The position numbers and the translations under genes were made by a program. The notes below the pieces were generated by a model, which was given only the letters and a program-made list of their open reading frames with translations, was not told the origin of the DNA and did not search any database. Below are positions 5,358 through 11,671 of a stretch of 14,360 bases of DNA, one piece after another; the stretch's first letter is position 1; each line of letters opens with the position of its first letter. Source of the DNA: PWVB01 sp964530185 (GTDB lineage Bacteria; Chloroflexota; Anaerolineae; B4-G1; SLSP01); contig CAZHBB010000077.1 in the NCBI GenBank assembly GCA_964530185.1, positions 1 to 14,360 on the forward strand, in the 5' to 3' direction.

Positions 5358-8177
5358 TTATTTCTCCACTGTGATGTCTGGTAGGGAAGCCTGGGGCTCC
5401 CCGGCGACCAGCAGGTGCTCGCCGGTCCAGGGGATGTAGAGCCCAACACGGAGCGGGTACATACAACCCTGCGCCGAACTGCCATCCAGCTCCTGTGGCC
5501 ATGGCAGGCGATGAGAGTCAGCGATCACTTCCCCCTCCATCCACAGTGATGTTGGGTACGCCCCCTGCCTGGGCCCTTCGTCGACCTGGGCAATCACCTG
5601 CTCCTCCTGGGGGTCCAGCAGGTGCAGGAACACGACGTAGTCATCCTCCACCTCAGCTATGACCTGCCAGAACAGCGTGATCTCCCAGGCGCGGGAGTCG
5701 GGGAGGGTATCGAGCTTATACCCCAACAGCCTGAGTTTGGGCTTCCCCTCTGCGTCGGTAAAGGTGATGTCAAGGGGAGTAGAGATAGCGGGGGGCGTGA
5801 AACTGCGGGCCAGTCCGGTGACCGTGAGGTCGTGCAGCGTGAGCGGTGGGCCGTCCCCGACCTGCAGGATCACCGTGTACTCCCCCGCGGGCAGAGTCTT
5901 GGAGATGCGAAGCCGATAGCGATCCTCCAGGATCTCAGATGGGCGCCAGACCGGGTCAGCGGTCTTCCCGGCTGGCAGGCCCTGGTACAGGATCTCTCGG
6001 GAGGGGCCTTCCAGGCGGAGTGTGAGCCTCTGATTGGCTGGTCCCGCGGTTCGGGCCTGCCAGCACAGACGGGTCCATAGCGCGCTGCCCGGCAGAAGGG
6101 GCTCCGAGGTCTCGACATGCCACCCCAGAAGCGTAAGTGTGCCAATCTCCTGGGGCATGGATCGATCGATGCCCCGACAGGCCGCTGCAATCTGTGATGG
6201 TGTCGGTGGGCTATCCATGGGGGCCAGGGCGAGGCCTTCCGGATCGTCTGGCAGGACGAGTTCCAGGCCAGCGAAGCGTTCGTCGCGCAGGCGTGGGAGG
6301 CCGCGCTGGGCCGCGGTATCGTAGACGCCGATGCCCAATCGGTAGCCCTCGCCGACGGGCGTGCCCACCGGCGGCGTCAGCACATATTGATCGAGCACCA
6401 GATCGCCCGGCGTCCACTGCTCTGCCGGGTAGTGAAAGGGAAGTACCCTATCCCACTCTCCCGTGGCCGGATGCCACAGCCTCACGACAGGCACGGCGCC
6501 CGGATAGATGGCCTGAGGTTCCCAAATTAACAGGATTGGGCAGGGCGCGGCGACCCGACATGTGCCAGCAGGATAGGCATCGTATACCCGGACCACATGA
6601 GCGAAATCGGCTGCCGGTGGTTGGGGGCCAACGTATTGGGCGCGCAGTGCGCCGATCTGCATCGCAGAAAGGCGATGGATGGTCAGGGTGACGTCGCTCA
6701 CGGGTCCACGGTGGACCTCCGTTTGCCATGCCTGTGTCAGTGTCTCAGGCCATGGGGATGGGGGAAGGAGATCGTCTGGGATCAGGTAGACCGCATCCCC
6801 CTCTGGTGGCAGCACCAGGGTCTCCCCGCCGGTCAGCCACTTGGCCTGTGGATAGCGCTCTGCCAGTGCGGCGACGGTGGGGTGTCGGTAGTGCAGCGAG
6901 GCGAGGTAGACAGTCGTATCAGGGGCGGCCTCTGCGTCGAGCGCCTGGGCGGCCAGCACCATAGCGCCGTCCGCCGCGCGAAAGAGAGCTGCGGAGGAGG
7001 CCCACTCTCGATAGCATATAGCGGTGTGGGCGCTGCCGATCCCCAGCAGGACAAGGACGGTGAGGGATTGCCACCTGCGGGGCAATCCGCGCAGGAGCGA
7101 TGTGCCGCCGAGGGCCGGCAGGATCGCCAGGAATGGATAGAGGCCCACCAGCCGCAGGTTGCTGGGGGTGATCTCGCCCGTGGCCAGGGCGCTCGGCAGG
7201 AGCATGGCTCCAAGGCCCGTGAGAGTCATCAGCCCGGCCGCCCGGGTCAGGGTATCCGTCGACCGGGAGCGCATCCAGTGCACCAGGCCGACCAGCGCCA
7301 GCAGGGCCGAGAGCATGTCCAGGATAGGACGCCCCGGTTGGTTGAATCGGATATAGGGGTCACCGCCCTTGGGCCACACCAGGGCGCGCAGGCACAGCCC
7401 AATCCCGCGCAGGGCCTGGCTCCAGGAGGTAGCAGCCACCTGGGAGATGCGCGTGGTGAAGGCTGATGGCTGTCGCAGGAAGAGAAAGCCCAGGGGGGCA
7501 AAGACAGCGAGCGCCACAGCGAAGGTCAGGCCCAACTGACGCAGCCGCCGTGGGCGGTCGGTGGCCGGGGTACGGATCAGGAGCCAGAGCATCACGAGCC
7601 CCAGCGGCAGGGGAAAGAGCCGCGCGGCCAGATAGGTGTAGCCGGTCAGCCCCAGGCAGAGACCTGCTGCCCCCAGCCATGAGGCGCGTCCAGAGCGCAG
7701 CCCACGCCACAAAGCCGCCAGCGTCAGGGCCTGCAGCAGGGGCTGGATCACCGCGCGGAAGCCGTAGCGGCTGAGGAGGACGTGGGGGAAGGCCAGCGCC
7801 ATCCACCCGGCCGCCAGGAGGGCCAGGGTTTGGGTATCCTGGCGACTGGTAAACATAGCCCGCACCGCCGCGAAAGTGGCTGCCACGGTCAGTATCCCGA
7901 TCATCGCGGCAGCCAGCCTGAGGCCCCACGTAGCCCCCCCTGTCATGTGGACCCAGGGGGCAGCGGCGTAGAAGAAAAGGACCTCTTTACCGGTGTAGGC
8001 CTGGATGAAGAGCGGGCGGTACCCGGCGTCGGCGATCTGGCGCGTGATAATGAGGTTGGCCGCTTCGTCGTAGTGAAGTCCCAGGGGCAACTCGGGTAAT
8101 TGGGCCAGCCGTAGAAGGGCAGCCAGAAGCAGGATCAGCACCATCCAGGTTCGGCGCAGCTTAGTCACGGGCCTCAT
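5358..8177 (-). CDS. GT39-like (GT-C fold) membrane glycosyltransferase with long beta-rich C-terminus
   Basis: The 939-residue protein has an N-terminal polytopic half (about 1-400, roughly ten hydrophobic segments) typical of GT-C glycosyltransferases of the ArnT/PMT (GT39) kind. These move sugars from lipid-phosphate donors on the outer face of the membrane. The diagnostic first-loop acidic pair is D37-E38 in LGLHYDEAAN, after the first helix. From about 525 the protein is soluble and beta-rich. Three segments (about 525-640, 675-790 and 810-930) share a loose pattern: a Leu-rich strand with a W or LLG motif, a central W, and a closing Y-L-G-Y-type strand. The acceptor is unknown. Start: ATG 8177 has a TATAAT overlapping it on the minus strand (8181-8176), so translation may instead start at GTG 8168 (codon 4) on a leaderless mRNA. 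The gene is convergent with ricT, only 24 bp away. Confidence 0.85.
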   Translation of the reverse strand: MRPVTKLRRTWMVLILLLAALLRLAQLPELPLGLHYDEAANLIITRQIADAGYRPLFIQAYTGKEVLFFYAAAPWVHMTGGATWGLRLAAAMIGILTVAATFAAVRAMFTSRQDTQTLALLAAGWMALAFPHVLLSRYGFRAVIQPLLQALTLAALWRGLRSGRASWLGAAGLCLGLTGYTYLAARLFPLPLGLVMLWLLIRTPATDRPRRLRQLGLTFAVALAVFAPLGFLFLRQPSAFTTRISQVAATSWSQALRGIGLCLRALVWPKGGDPYIRFNQPGRPILDMLSALLALVGLVHWMRSRSTDTLTRAAGLMTLTGLGAMLLPSALATGEITPSNLRLVGLYPFLAILPALGGTSLLRGLPRRWQSLTVLVLLGIGSAHTAICYREWASSAALFRAADGAMVLAAQALDAEAAPDTTVYLASLHYRHPTVAALAERYPQAKWLTGGETLVLPPEGDAVYLIPDDLLPPSPWPETLTQAWQTEVHRGPVSDVTLTIHRLSAMQIGALRAQYVGPQPPAADFAHVVRVYDAYPAGTCRVAAPCPILLIWEPQAIYPGAVPVVRLWHPATGEWDRVLPFHYPAEQWTPGDLVLDQYVLTPPVGTPVGEGYRLGIGVYDTAAQRGLPRLRDERFAGLELVLPDDPEGLALAPMDSPPTPSQIAAACRGIDRSMPQEIGTLTLLGWHVETSEPLLPGSALWTRLCWQARTAGPANQRLTLRLEGPSREILYQGLPAGKTADPVWRPSEILEDRYRLRISKTLPAGEYTVILQVGDGPPLTLHDLTVTGLARSFTPPAISTPLDITFTDAEGKPKLRLLGYKLDTLPDSRAWEITLFWQVIAEVEDDYVVFLHLLDPQEEQVIAQVDEGPRQGAYPTSLWMEGEVIADSHRLPWPQELDGSSAQGCMYPLRVGLYIPWTGEHLLVAGEPQASLPDITVEK

Positions 8178-8181
8178 TATA
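8176..8181 (-). promoter_or_regulatory. Possible -10 box for the GT39-like gene
   Basis: The minus strand reads TATAAT here, overlapping the ATG at 8177. No good -35 is seen at 16-18 bp. If real, the transcript starts near 8169, next to a GTG codon at 8168-8166, giving a leaderless start. Confidence 0.35.
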
Positions 8182-8474
8182 GCCTGACCCCAGAGTCGAT
8201 CCAGCGGGAGTTGTTCAGGGCCGTTCCTGGGTGTGGAGACCTCTCGAGCTGCCTGTGACCTGCCGCCAACGCCGCGGTACGGTGAAATTGATGGGGTGGG
8301 AAGTATGTGCCATCAGGAGGCTGACAGGGTTTCCCCTTGTGTGGCTTGTCATGGGAAGAGCCATTGCCGTCTGGGGCATTCATTGCAGAGCAACTTGGGG
8401 ATGGTATAATTTCAGGCGTCAGGTAGACGCCGCCGCGAGAGCTTCCTTATAAGGAGAGTCAGATACCTCATACA
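8178..8474. other. Divergent promoter region (297 bp)
   Basis: This gap separates the minus-strand GT39-like gene from the plus-strand ABC permease. It holds the permease promoter (8383-8410), a hairpin at the start of the permease leader (8415-8431), and a possible -10 for the GT39-like gene. Open frames here lack ribosome binding sites and cross the promoter. Nothing else is recognised in 8182-8380. Confidence 0.6.
8383..8410 (+). promoter_or_regulatory. Promoter of the ABC permease gene
   Basis: TTGCAG (8383-8388) and a consensus TATAAT (8405-8410) are spaced 16 bp. A hairpin GGCGTC-AGGTA-GACGCC (8415-8431) lies right at the predicted transcript start and may stabilise the 5' end. Confidence 0.7.
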
Positions 8475-9284
8475 ATGTTGGAATCACTGCGGGAGCTGTG
8501 GGCCTACCGGGAATTGATCCTGAACCTCGTGTCTCGGGATCTGAAAGTGCGCTACAAGAACTCCGTTCTGGGTGTGGTCTGGTCCTGGCTCAATCCGCTC
8601 ATGATGATGTTGATCTTTACCTTCGTGTTTGGGGTGCTCTATGAGCGGGTGGATATCCCCAACTACCACGTGTTGTTTCTCAGCGCTTTGCTGCCCTGGA
8701 ACTTCTTCGTGGGGGCGGTGATGGGGGGGATTCCCAGTATCGTGAGAGGGGCGAACCTCATCAAGAAAGTGTACTTCCCCCGTGAGATCCTGCCGATCTC
8801 CGTAGTCCTGTCGAGTCTGATCAATTTTCTGATCGCATTACCCGTCTTCTTCGTGTTGGCGTTCGCCTCAGGCGTGCGCCCCACGGTGTGGGTGTTACTG
8901 CTGCCTATCCCCATCCTGATCGAGGTCATCTTTGCGATTGGGATCGTCCTCTTCCTCTCGACGGTCGAGGTTTTCTACCGCGACACTCACATGCTGATGG
9001 ATGTGGGGATTCAGGCCTGGTTCTTTCTCACCCCGATCATCTATCCGATCAAGTCGCTGCCCGAGCAGGTCACCCTGTTAGGCCTGACCTTCAATCCTCG
9101 GCTGTGGCTGTTCAGACTCAACCCAATGGCTTCGATCATCAATACGTACCAGGACATTCTGTACTACGGGACGCTGACGGCAGGGGATTTCCTCCTGCGC
9201 ACGGCGGTCACGGCGATGGTGGTATTGCTCTTTGGATATTGGTTCTTCCGTCGTTTCAGTGGTAAGTTCGGCGAAATCGTCTGA
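8475..9284 (+). CDS. ABC-2 type permease, polysaccharide/teichoic acid export family
   Basis: The 269-residue integral membrane protein is the size of Wzm/TagG/KpsM-type permeases, which pair with an ATPase (Wzt/TagH/KpsT) to move lipid-linked glycans outwards. It begins with the family's cytoplasmic amphipathic segment, RDLKVRYKNSVLGVVW (21-36) followed by NPL. KKVYFPREILP (97-107), FYRDTHMLMDV near 167-177, TPIIYP (186-191) and LNPMASIINTYQ (215-226) are further conserved features. About six membrane helices are visible. AAGGAG at 8451-8456 is 18 nt from the ATG, farther than usual, and sits in the palindrome TCCTTATAAGGA. No ATPase gene lies next to it, so the partner must be encoded elsewhere. 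It has its own promoter. Confidence 0.92.
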   Translation: MLESLRELWAYRELILNLVSRDLKVRYKNSVLGVVWSWLNPLMMMLIFTFVFGVLYERVDIPNYHVLFLSALLPWNFFVGAVMGGIPSIVRGANLIKKVYFPREILPISVVLSSLINFLIALPVFFVLAFASGVRPTVWVLLLPIPILIEVIFAIGIVLFLSTVEVFYRDTHMLMDVGIQAWFFLTPIIYPIKSLPEQVTLLGLTFNPRLWLFRLNPMASIINTYQDILYYGTLTAGDFLLRTAVTAMVVLLFGYWFFRRFSGKFGEIV

Positions 9285-9337
9285 TTTTGAGCGGTTTGAG
9301 TGCGAGTTGGTAGATCGTTCACCCACATTGAGACTAT

Positions 9338-9345
9338 TGAGGAGG
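9338..9345 (+). promoter_or_regulatory. Ribosome binding site that sets the start of the 121-residue gene
   Basis: TGAGGAGG ends 5 nt before the ATG at 9351. The upstream in-frame ATG at 9300 has no such site, so 9351 is chosen. Confidence 0.8.
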
Positions 9346-9350
9346 TTGAC

Positions 9351-9716
9351 ATGGTCTATGGAATGACACCAGACATGCTGGCCAGAATGTATGTATCGGG
9401 AAGCCTGAAGAACCAGGGGGACGGTTTCACCTTTGAACTGCAGAACAAGATCGACTCAGGGGCTGTGAGCGGGCTCACCAAGCTGATCGTCGACGATGTT
9501 GAACGGCCTCTAGAGGGTGCCACGGTGGAGGTGGGCGGGCAGGCTCGGCCAGTAACCGAGATCTCCTGGTCGAATTCGCTTTATGTGCCTTATGGCGCGA
9601 AGCTGAAGCTCTATGTCCCAGGACAACTGGAACCGGGTCAGCACACCATCAAGTTTACGATCAACACACCTGAGTTGGGGCCTCTGACGGTCTCTATCAC
9701 CGATACAGTTTCCTGA
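9351..9716 (+). CDS. Small beta-rich protein of unknown function
   Basis: The 121-residue product starts MVYGMTPDMLARMYVSGSL. It has no signal peptide, membrane helix or cysteine. Most of it reads as alternating beta strands: GFTFELQNKI, LTKLIVDDVE, ATVEVGGQAR, AKLKLYVPG, HTIKFTINT and TVSITDTVS. This suggests a single beta-sandwich domain. The pattern 'SLKN..DGF.F.L.N...SG...GL' followed by 'L.PG.H.I.F.I.T...G.L' resembles what I recall of the C-glycoside deglycosidase beta-subunit (DUF6379) group. That is a weak, unverified impression, and no catalytic-subunit gene is nearby. It lies 66 bp after the ABC permease and is probably co-transcribed. I do not assign a function. Confidence 0.7.
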   Translation: MVYGMTPDMLARMYVSGSLKNQGDGFTFELQNKIDSGAVSGLTKLIVDDVERPLEGATVEVGGQARPVTEISWSNSLYVPYGAKLKLYVPGQLEPGQHTIKFTINTPELGPLTVSITDTVS

Positions 9717-9738
9717 GCCGGAGCTCAAGACCCACGTC

Positions 9739-9797
9739 AGACAGCACAGCGCCTCCTGAGCGTCGCAGTGGGCGCATGGTTGTCTAACTCTTTTGTT
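9739..9797 (+). terminator. Probable terminator after the 121-residue gene
   Basis: AGACA (9739-9743) pairs with TGTCT (9781-9785), and GCGCC (9749-9753) with GGCGC (9771-9775), around an internal loop. CTCTTTTGTT follows at 9788-9797. The stem is imperfect, so confidence is moderate. Confidence 0.4.
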
Positions 9798-9973
9798 CGG
9801 GGGCGCTATGCCGCCGTGTGGGGCCCGCATTTCGCTGCATTACCACATCAGTGTCCCCCCTCCGTCAGAAACCTGGGGTAGAGGGGGAAGGGATGTGGGT
9901 TTCGCAGTCTCTGCGGGGTATGTATGATCGGCGCCGGAAGGGGGTGTGAGCCGTTTCGCGACCCGCGGTTTGG

Positions 9974-10001
9974 TTGACAATCGACTCACATTGTGTATAC
10001 T
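9974..10001 (+). promoter_or_regulatory. tRNA cluster promoter P1
   Basis: A consensus TTGACA (9974-9979), a 16-bp spacer and TATACT (9996-10001). It is the best -35 box in the window, as expected for stable RNA. Confidence 0.8.
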
Positions 10002-10024
10002 ATTGGCGCGGTGAGGCTAAGAGC

Positions 10025-10052
10025 TTGACCCTCTGGTCGGCCATGCTATAAT
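10025..10052 (+). promoter_or_regulatory. tRNA cluster promoter P2
   Basis: TTGACC (10025-10030), a 16-bp spacer and a consensus TATAAT (10047-10052), with TGC just before it as in extended -10 promoters. It would start transcription at about the first base of tRNA-Thr. P1 and P2 together may feed the tRNAs and perhaps secE-nusG beyond. Confidence 0.75.
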
Positions 10053-10060
10053 GCGCGTGC

Positions 10061-10133
10061 GCCGACGTAGCTCAATCGGCGGAGCATCCGCCTTGTAAGC
10101 GGAGGGTTGTGGGTTCGATTCCCACCGTCGGCT
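10061..10133 (+). tRNA. tRNA-Thr (anticodon TGT)
   Basis: The 73-nt cloverleaf has acceptor GCCGACG/CGTCGGC, D stem GCTC/GAGC, anticodon stem TCCGC/GCGGA with loop CTTGTAA, and T arm GTGGG-TTCGATT-CCCAC. The CCA end is not encoded. Confidence 0.97.
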
Positions 10134-10138
10134 TATCT

Positions 10139-10221
10139 GGGCAGTTGATCCGAGCGGCAAAGGAGGCTGACTGTAAATCAGCTGGCGTATGCCTTCGGGG
10201 GTTCGAGTCCCTCACTGCCCA
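10139..10221 (+). tRNA. tRNA-Tyr (anticodon GTA)
   Basis: The 83-nt class II tRNA has acceptor GGGCAGT/ACTGCCC, anticodon stem GCTGA/TCAGC with loop CTGTAAA, a 14-nt variable arm containing GGC-GTAT-GCC, and the T loop TTCGAGT. The CCA end is not encoded. It lies 5 nt after tRNA-Thr, so one transcript is certain to be processed. Confidence 0.97.
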
Positions 10222-10235
10222 CTGGATAGCCATAG

Positions 10236-10308
10236 GCCCATGTAGCTCAGTCGGTAGAGCACCTTCTTGGTAAGAAGGGGGTCATCAGTTCAAGTCTGAT
10301 CATGGGCT
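10236..10308 (+). tRNA. tRNA-Thr (anticodon GGT)
   Basis: The 73-nt cloverleaf has acceptor GCCCATG/CATGGGC, anticodon stem CCTTC/GAAGG with loop TTGGTAA, and T arm ATCAG-TTCAAGT-CTGAT. CCA is not encoded. With the TGT gene it gives two threonine isoacceptors in this cluster. Confidence 0.97.
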
Positions 10309-10331
10309 CAAGGCGGCGTGGGTGCGCCTTG
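10309..10331 (+). other. Hairpin between tRNA-Thr(GGT) and tRNA-Trp
   Basis: CAAGGCG (10309-10315) and CGCCTTG (10325-10331) form a perfect 7-bp stem with a 9-nt loop, starting right after the last tRNA-Thr base. There is no T-run, so it is more likely a processing structure than a terminator. Confidence 0.5.
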
Positions 10332-10346
10332 GAAGCGGATGATCGT

Positions 10347-10420
10347 AGGCGAGTAGCTCAATTTGGCAGAGCAACGGTCTCCAAAACCGTAGGTTGCGGG
10401 TTCAATTCCTGCCTCGCCTG
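10347..10420 (+). tRNA. tRNA-Trp (anticodon CCA)
   Basis: The 74-nt cloverleaf has acceptor AGGCGAG/CTCGCCT with discriminator G, anticodon stem ACGGT/ACCGT with loop CTCCAAA, and T arm GCGGG-TTCAATT-CCTGC. The 3' CCA is not encoded. tRNA-Trp next to secE is a common bacterial arrangement. Confidence 0.97.
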
Positions 10421-10430
10421 CCTGTCGTTG

Positions 10431-10459
10431 AAGACACCGCCTCGTATGGGCGGTGTCTT
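10431..10459 (+). terminator. Strong hairpin between tRNA-Trp and secE (partial terminator or processing site)
   Basis: AAGACACCGCC (10431-10441) and GGCGGTGTCTT (10449-10459) form a perfect 11-bp stem with a 7-nt loop. Only GAAATG follows, not a U-tract, so it is not a standard intrinsic terminator. Since no clear promoter is seen before secE, it may allow read-through from the tRNA promoters while separating the tRNA and mRNA parts. Confidence 0.45.
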
Positions 10460-10514
10460 GAAATGTTGGCATTAGCATAGTTTTGATCGGTTCTTAGGGA
10501 TAGTGGAGGTGTCT

Positions 10515-10808
10515 GTGGCCAAGTCGAAAGACAAAAAGGTGAACCCTGTCGTGGCCTATTTCCGCTCGACACGGGCGGAGCTTAAAAGGGTCCGATGGCC
10601 CACCCTCCGTGAAGGTTGGACGATGACGAAGATTGTCCTGCTCGTCACGTTCAGTATGGCGATTTTCCTGGGAGTGCTCGACTTTCTCTTTGGCTGGCTC
10701 CTGGGGCAGATGATAGCGGGCAAAGTCATGTTTATGGTCCTGGGAGCGCTGCTGGCTGCAGGGCTTATCGCCGCTGTCTATTTCGTTGGGCGTGCTGAAG
10801 AGGTCTAG
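10515..10808 (+). CDS. secE: SecE, preprotein translocase subunit
   Basis: SecE clamps the two halves of SecY in the protein-export channel of the cytoplasmic membrane. The 97-residue product starts MAKSKDKK at GTG 10515, placed 4 nt after GGAGGT (10505-10510). An in-frame GTG at 10503 overlaps that ribosome site and is less likely. Residues 16-35 carry the amphipathic SecE signature FRSTRAELKRVRWPTLREGW, followed by the core membrane helix at about 39-62. A second hydrophobic segment (about 71-91, FMVLGALLAAGLIAAVYFVG) follows, which the short Gram-positive and thermophile SecE proteins lack. nusG starts 5 bp downstream, so the two are one operon. Confidence 0.93.
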   Translation: MAKSKDKKVNPVVAYFRSTRAELKRVRWPTLREGWTMTKIVLLVTFSMAIFLGVLDFLFGWLLGQMIAGKVMFMVLGALLAAGLIAAVYFVGRAEEV

Positions 10809-10813
10809 GTCGG

Positions 10814-11620
10814 TTGGATATCGAAGAGCGGTCTGTTGACGAAGAGCCCGTGGAGGAGCCAGGGTTTGAGGATCTGGATGGTGAGCCCGATGTATTGAGG
10901 GATCTCAACCTGACGCCTGACGCGATCCTTGAGCGCCTGGGCCTTGAACCTGGCGCGGAGGCGGCTGAGGAGGAGGCAGAGCCTTCTGCTCAGAGCGATG
11001 AGTTGCTGCCCGAGCTTTCGTTTGAGACGGAGACGGAAGAGGTTGGGGTGCTCCCTGACCCCTTTGCCGAGGCGGAGCCGACTCAGGCGCAGGAGGACGA
11101 GGTCGCCTGGTATATCATCCACTGCTATTCGGGTTACGAGCACAAGGTGCAGCACAACCTGGAACAACGGATCGAGTCCATGGGCATGCAGGACTACATC
11201 TATCAGGTCGTCGTGCCCACGGTGGAGGAGATTGAGTTGCGTGATGGGAAGCGCCGGACGGTGGAACGGTGCCTCTACCCAGGGTATCTGATGGTTCAGA
11301 TGAAGCTGACCGACGATTCGTGGTATGTGGTGCGTAATACACCGGGGGTCACCGGGTTCGTGGGGATGGGGAACCGTCCCACACCTCTGCGGCCCGAGGC
11401 TGTGCAGCGCATCTTGCGACGGATGGAGTCGACGGCTCCTGAGGTGCGGGCGACATTCCGGCGTGGTCAGAAAGTGCGTATCGTTGAGGGTCCATTTGCG
11501 GACTTCATCGGGGTCGTGGATGACATCGACGAGGAACGGACCAAGGTGCGCGTGTTAGTCTCGTTCTTTGGGCGGGAGACACCGGTAGAACTGGATTTCC
11601 TGCAGGTAGAAAAAGCTTAG
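10814..11620 (+). CDS. nusG: NusG, transcription elongation/antitermination factor with acidic N-terminal extension
   Basis: NusG binds RNA polymerase at its NGN domain and links it to Rho or ribosomal protein S10 through the KOW domain. The core begins at about W99 (WYIIHCYSGYEHKVQHNL) and includes YPGYLMVQM near 156-164, VVRNTPGVTGFVG, and a C-terminal KOW domain from about 216 (GQKVRIVEGPFADFIGVV). The first 96 residues are a low-complexity acidic extension with about 35 Asp/Glu and 3 Arg. It includes one possible helix, LTPDAILERLGL. The start used is TTG 10814, 5 bp after secE; no in-frame ATG lies before the core. The extension is in frame with the core, without a stop, and looks coding, but a later GTG start cannot be excluded. 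Usual NusG length is about 175-200; this one is 268. Confidence 0.93.
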   Translation: MDIEERSVDEEPVEEPGFEDLDGEPDVLRDLNLTPDAILERLGLEPGAEAAEEEAEPSAQSDELLPELSFETETEEVGVLPDPFAEAEPTQAQEDEVAWYIIHCYSGYEHKVQHNLEQRIESMGMQDYIYQVVVPTVEEIELRDGKRRTVERCLYPGYLMVQMKLTDDSWYVVRNTPGVTGFVGMGNRPTPLRPEAVQRILRRMESTAPEVRATFRRGQKVRIVEGPFADFIGVVDDIDEERTKVRVLVSFFGRETPVELDFLQVEKA

Positions 11621-11634
11621 GTTGATGGAACTTC

Positions 11635-11652
11635 CTGGGGCGTATCCCCCAG
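11635..11652 (+). other. Hairpin in the nusG-rplK spacer
   Basis: CTGGGG (11635-11640) and CCCCAG (11647-11652) form a 6-bp stem with a 6-nt loop just before the rplK ribosome site (GAGGGAG, 11656-11662). There is no T-run. It could modulate translation or serve as a processing site. Confidence 0.4.
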
Positions 11653-11671
11653 AGTGAGGGAGTGCTGAAGA

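Larger units (their letters stand above)
9717..10060. other. Intergenic region before the tRNA cluster (344 bp)
   Basis: The left part holds a probable terminator (9739-9797). A 7-bp stem, CCCCCTC (9856-9862) with GAGGGGG (9881-9887), has an 18-nt loop and no T-run. The right part holds two tandem promoters for the tRNA genes. A 39-codon open frame at 9808-9927 has no ribosome binding site and is not called. Confidence 0.6.

Noticed and set aside
5622..7466. Long plus-strand open frames opposite the GT39-like gene
   Set aside because: They are antisense shadows of a GC-rich coding region; the minus-strand frame is continuous for 939 codons with clear membrane and GT-C features.
8231..8452. 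73-codon plus-strand open frame before the ABC permease
   Set aside because: It spans the -35 and -10 boxes of the permease promoter and lacks a ribosome site.
9300..9350. Upstream ATG (9300) for the 121-residue protein
   Set aside because: The strong TGAGGAGG at 9338-9345 is spaced for ATG 9351, and the first 17 residues would read through that site.
9856..9887. CCCCCTC/GAGGGGG stem as a terminator
   Set aside because: It has an 18-nt loop and no T-run on the plus strand.
9808..9927. 39-codon open frame (MPPCGARISL...) in the gap before the tRNA genes
   Set aside because: No ribosome site, and composition looks random.
10458..10500. secE promoter (TTGAAA or TTGGCA as -35)
   Set aside because: No acceptable -10 hexamer lies 15-18 bp downstream of either.
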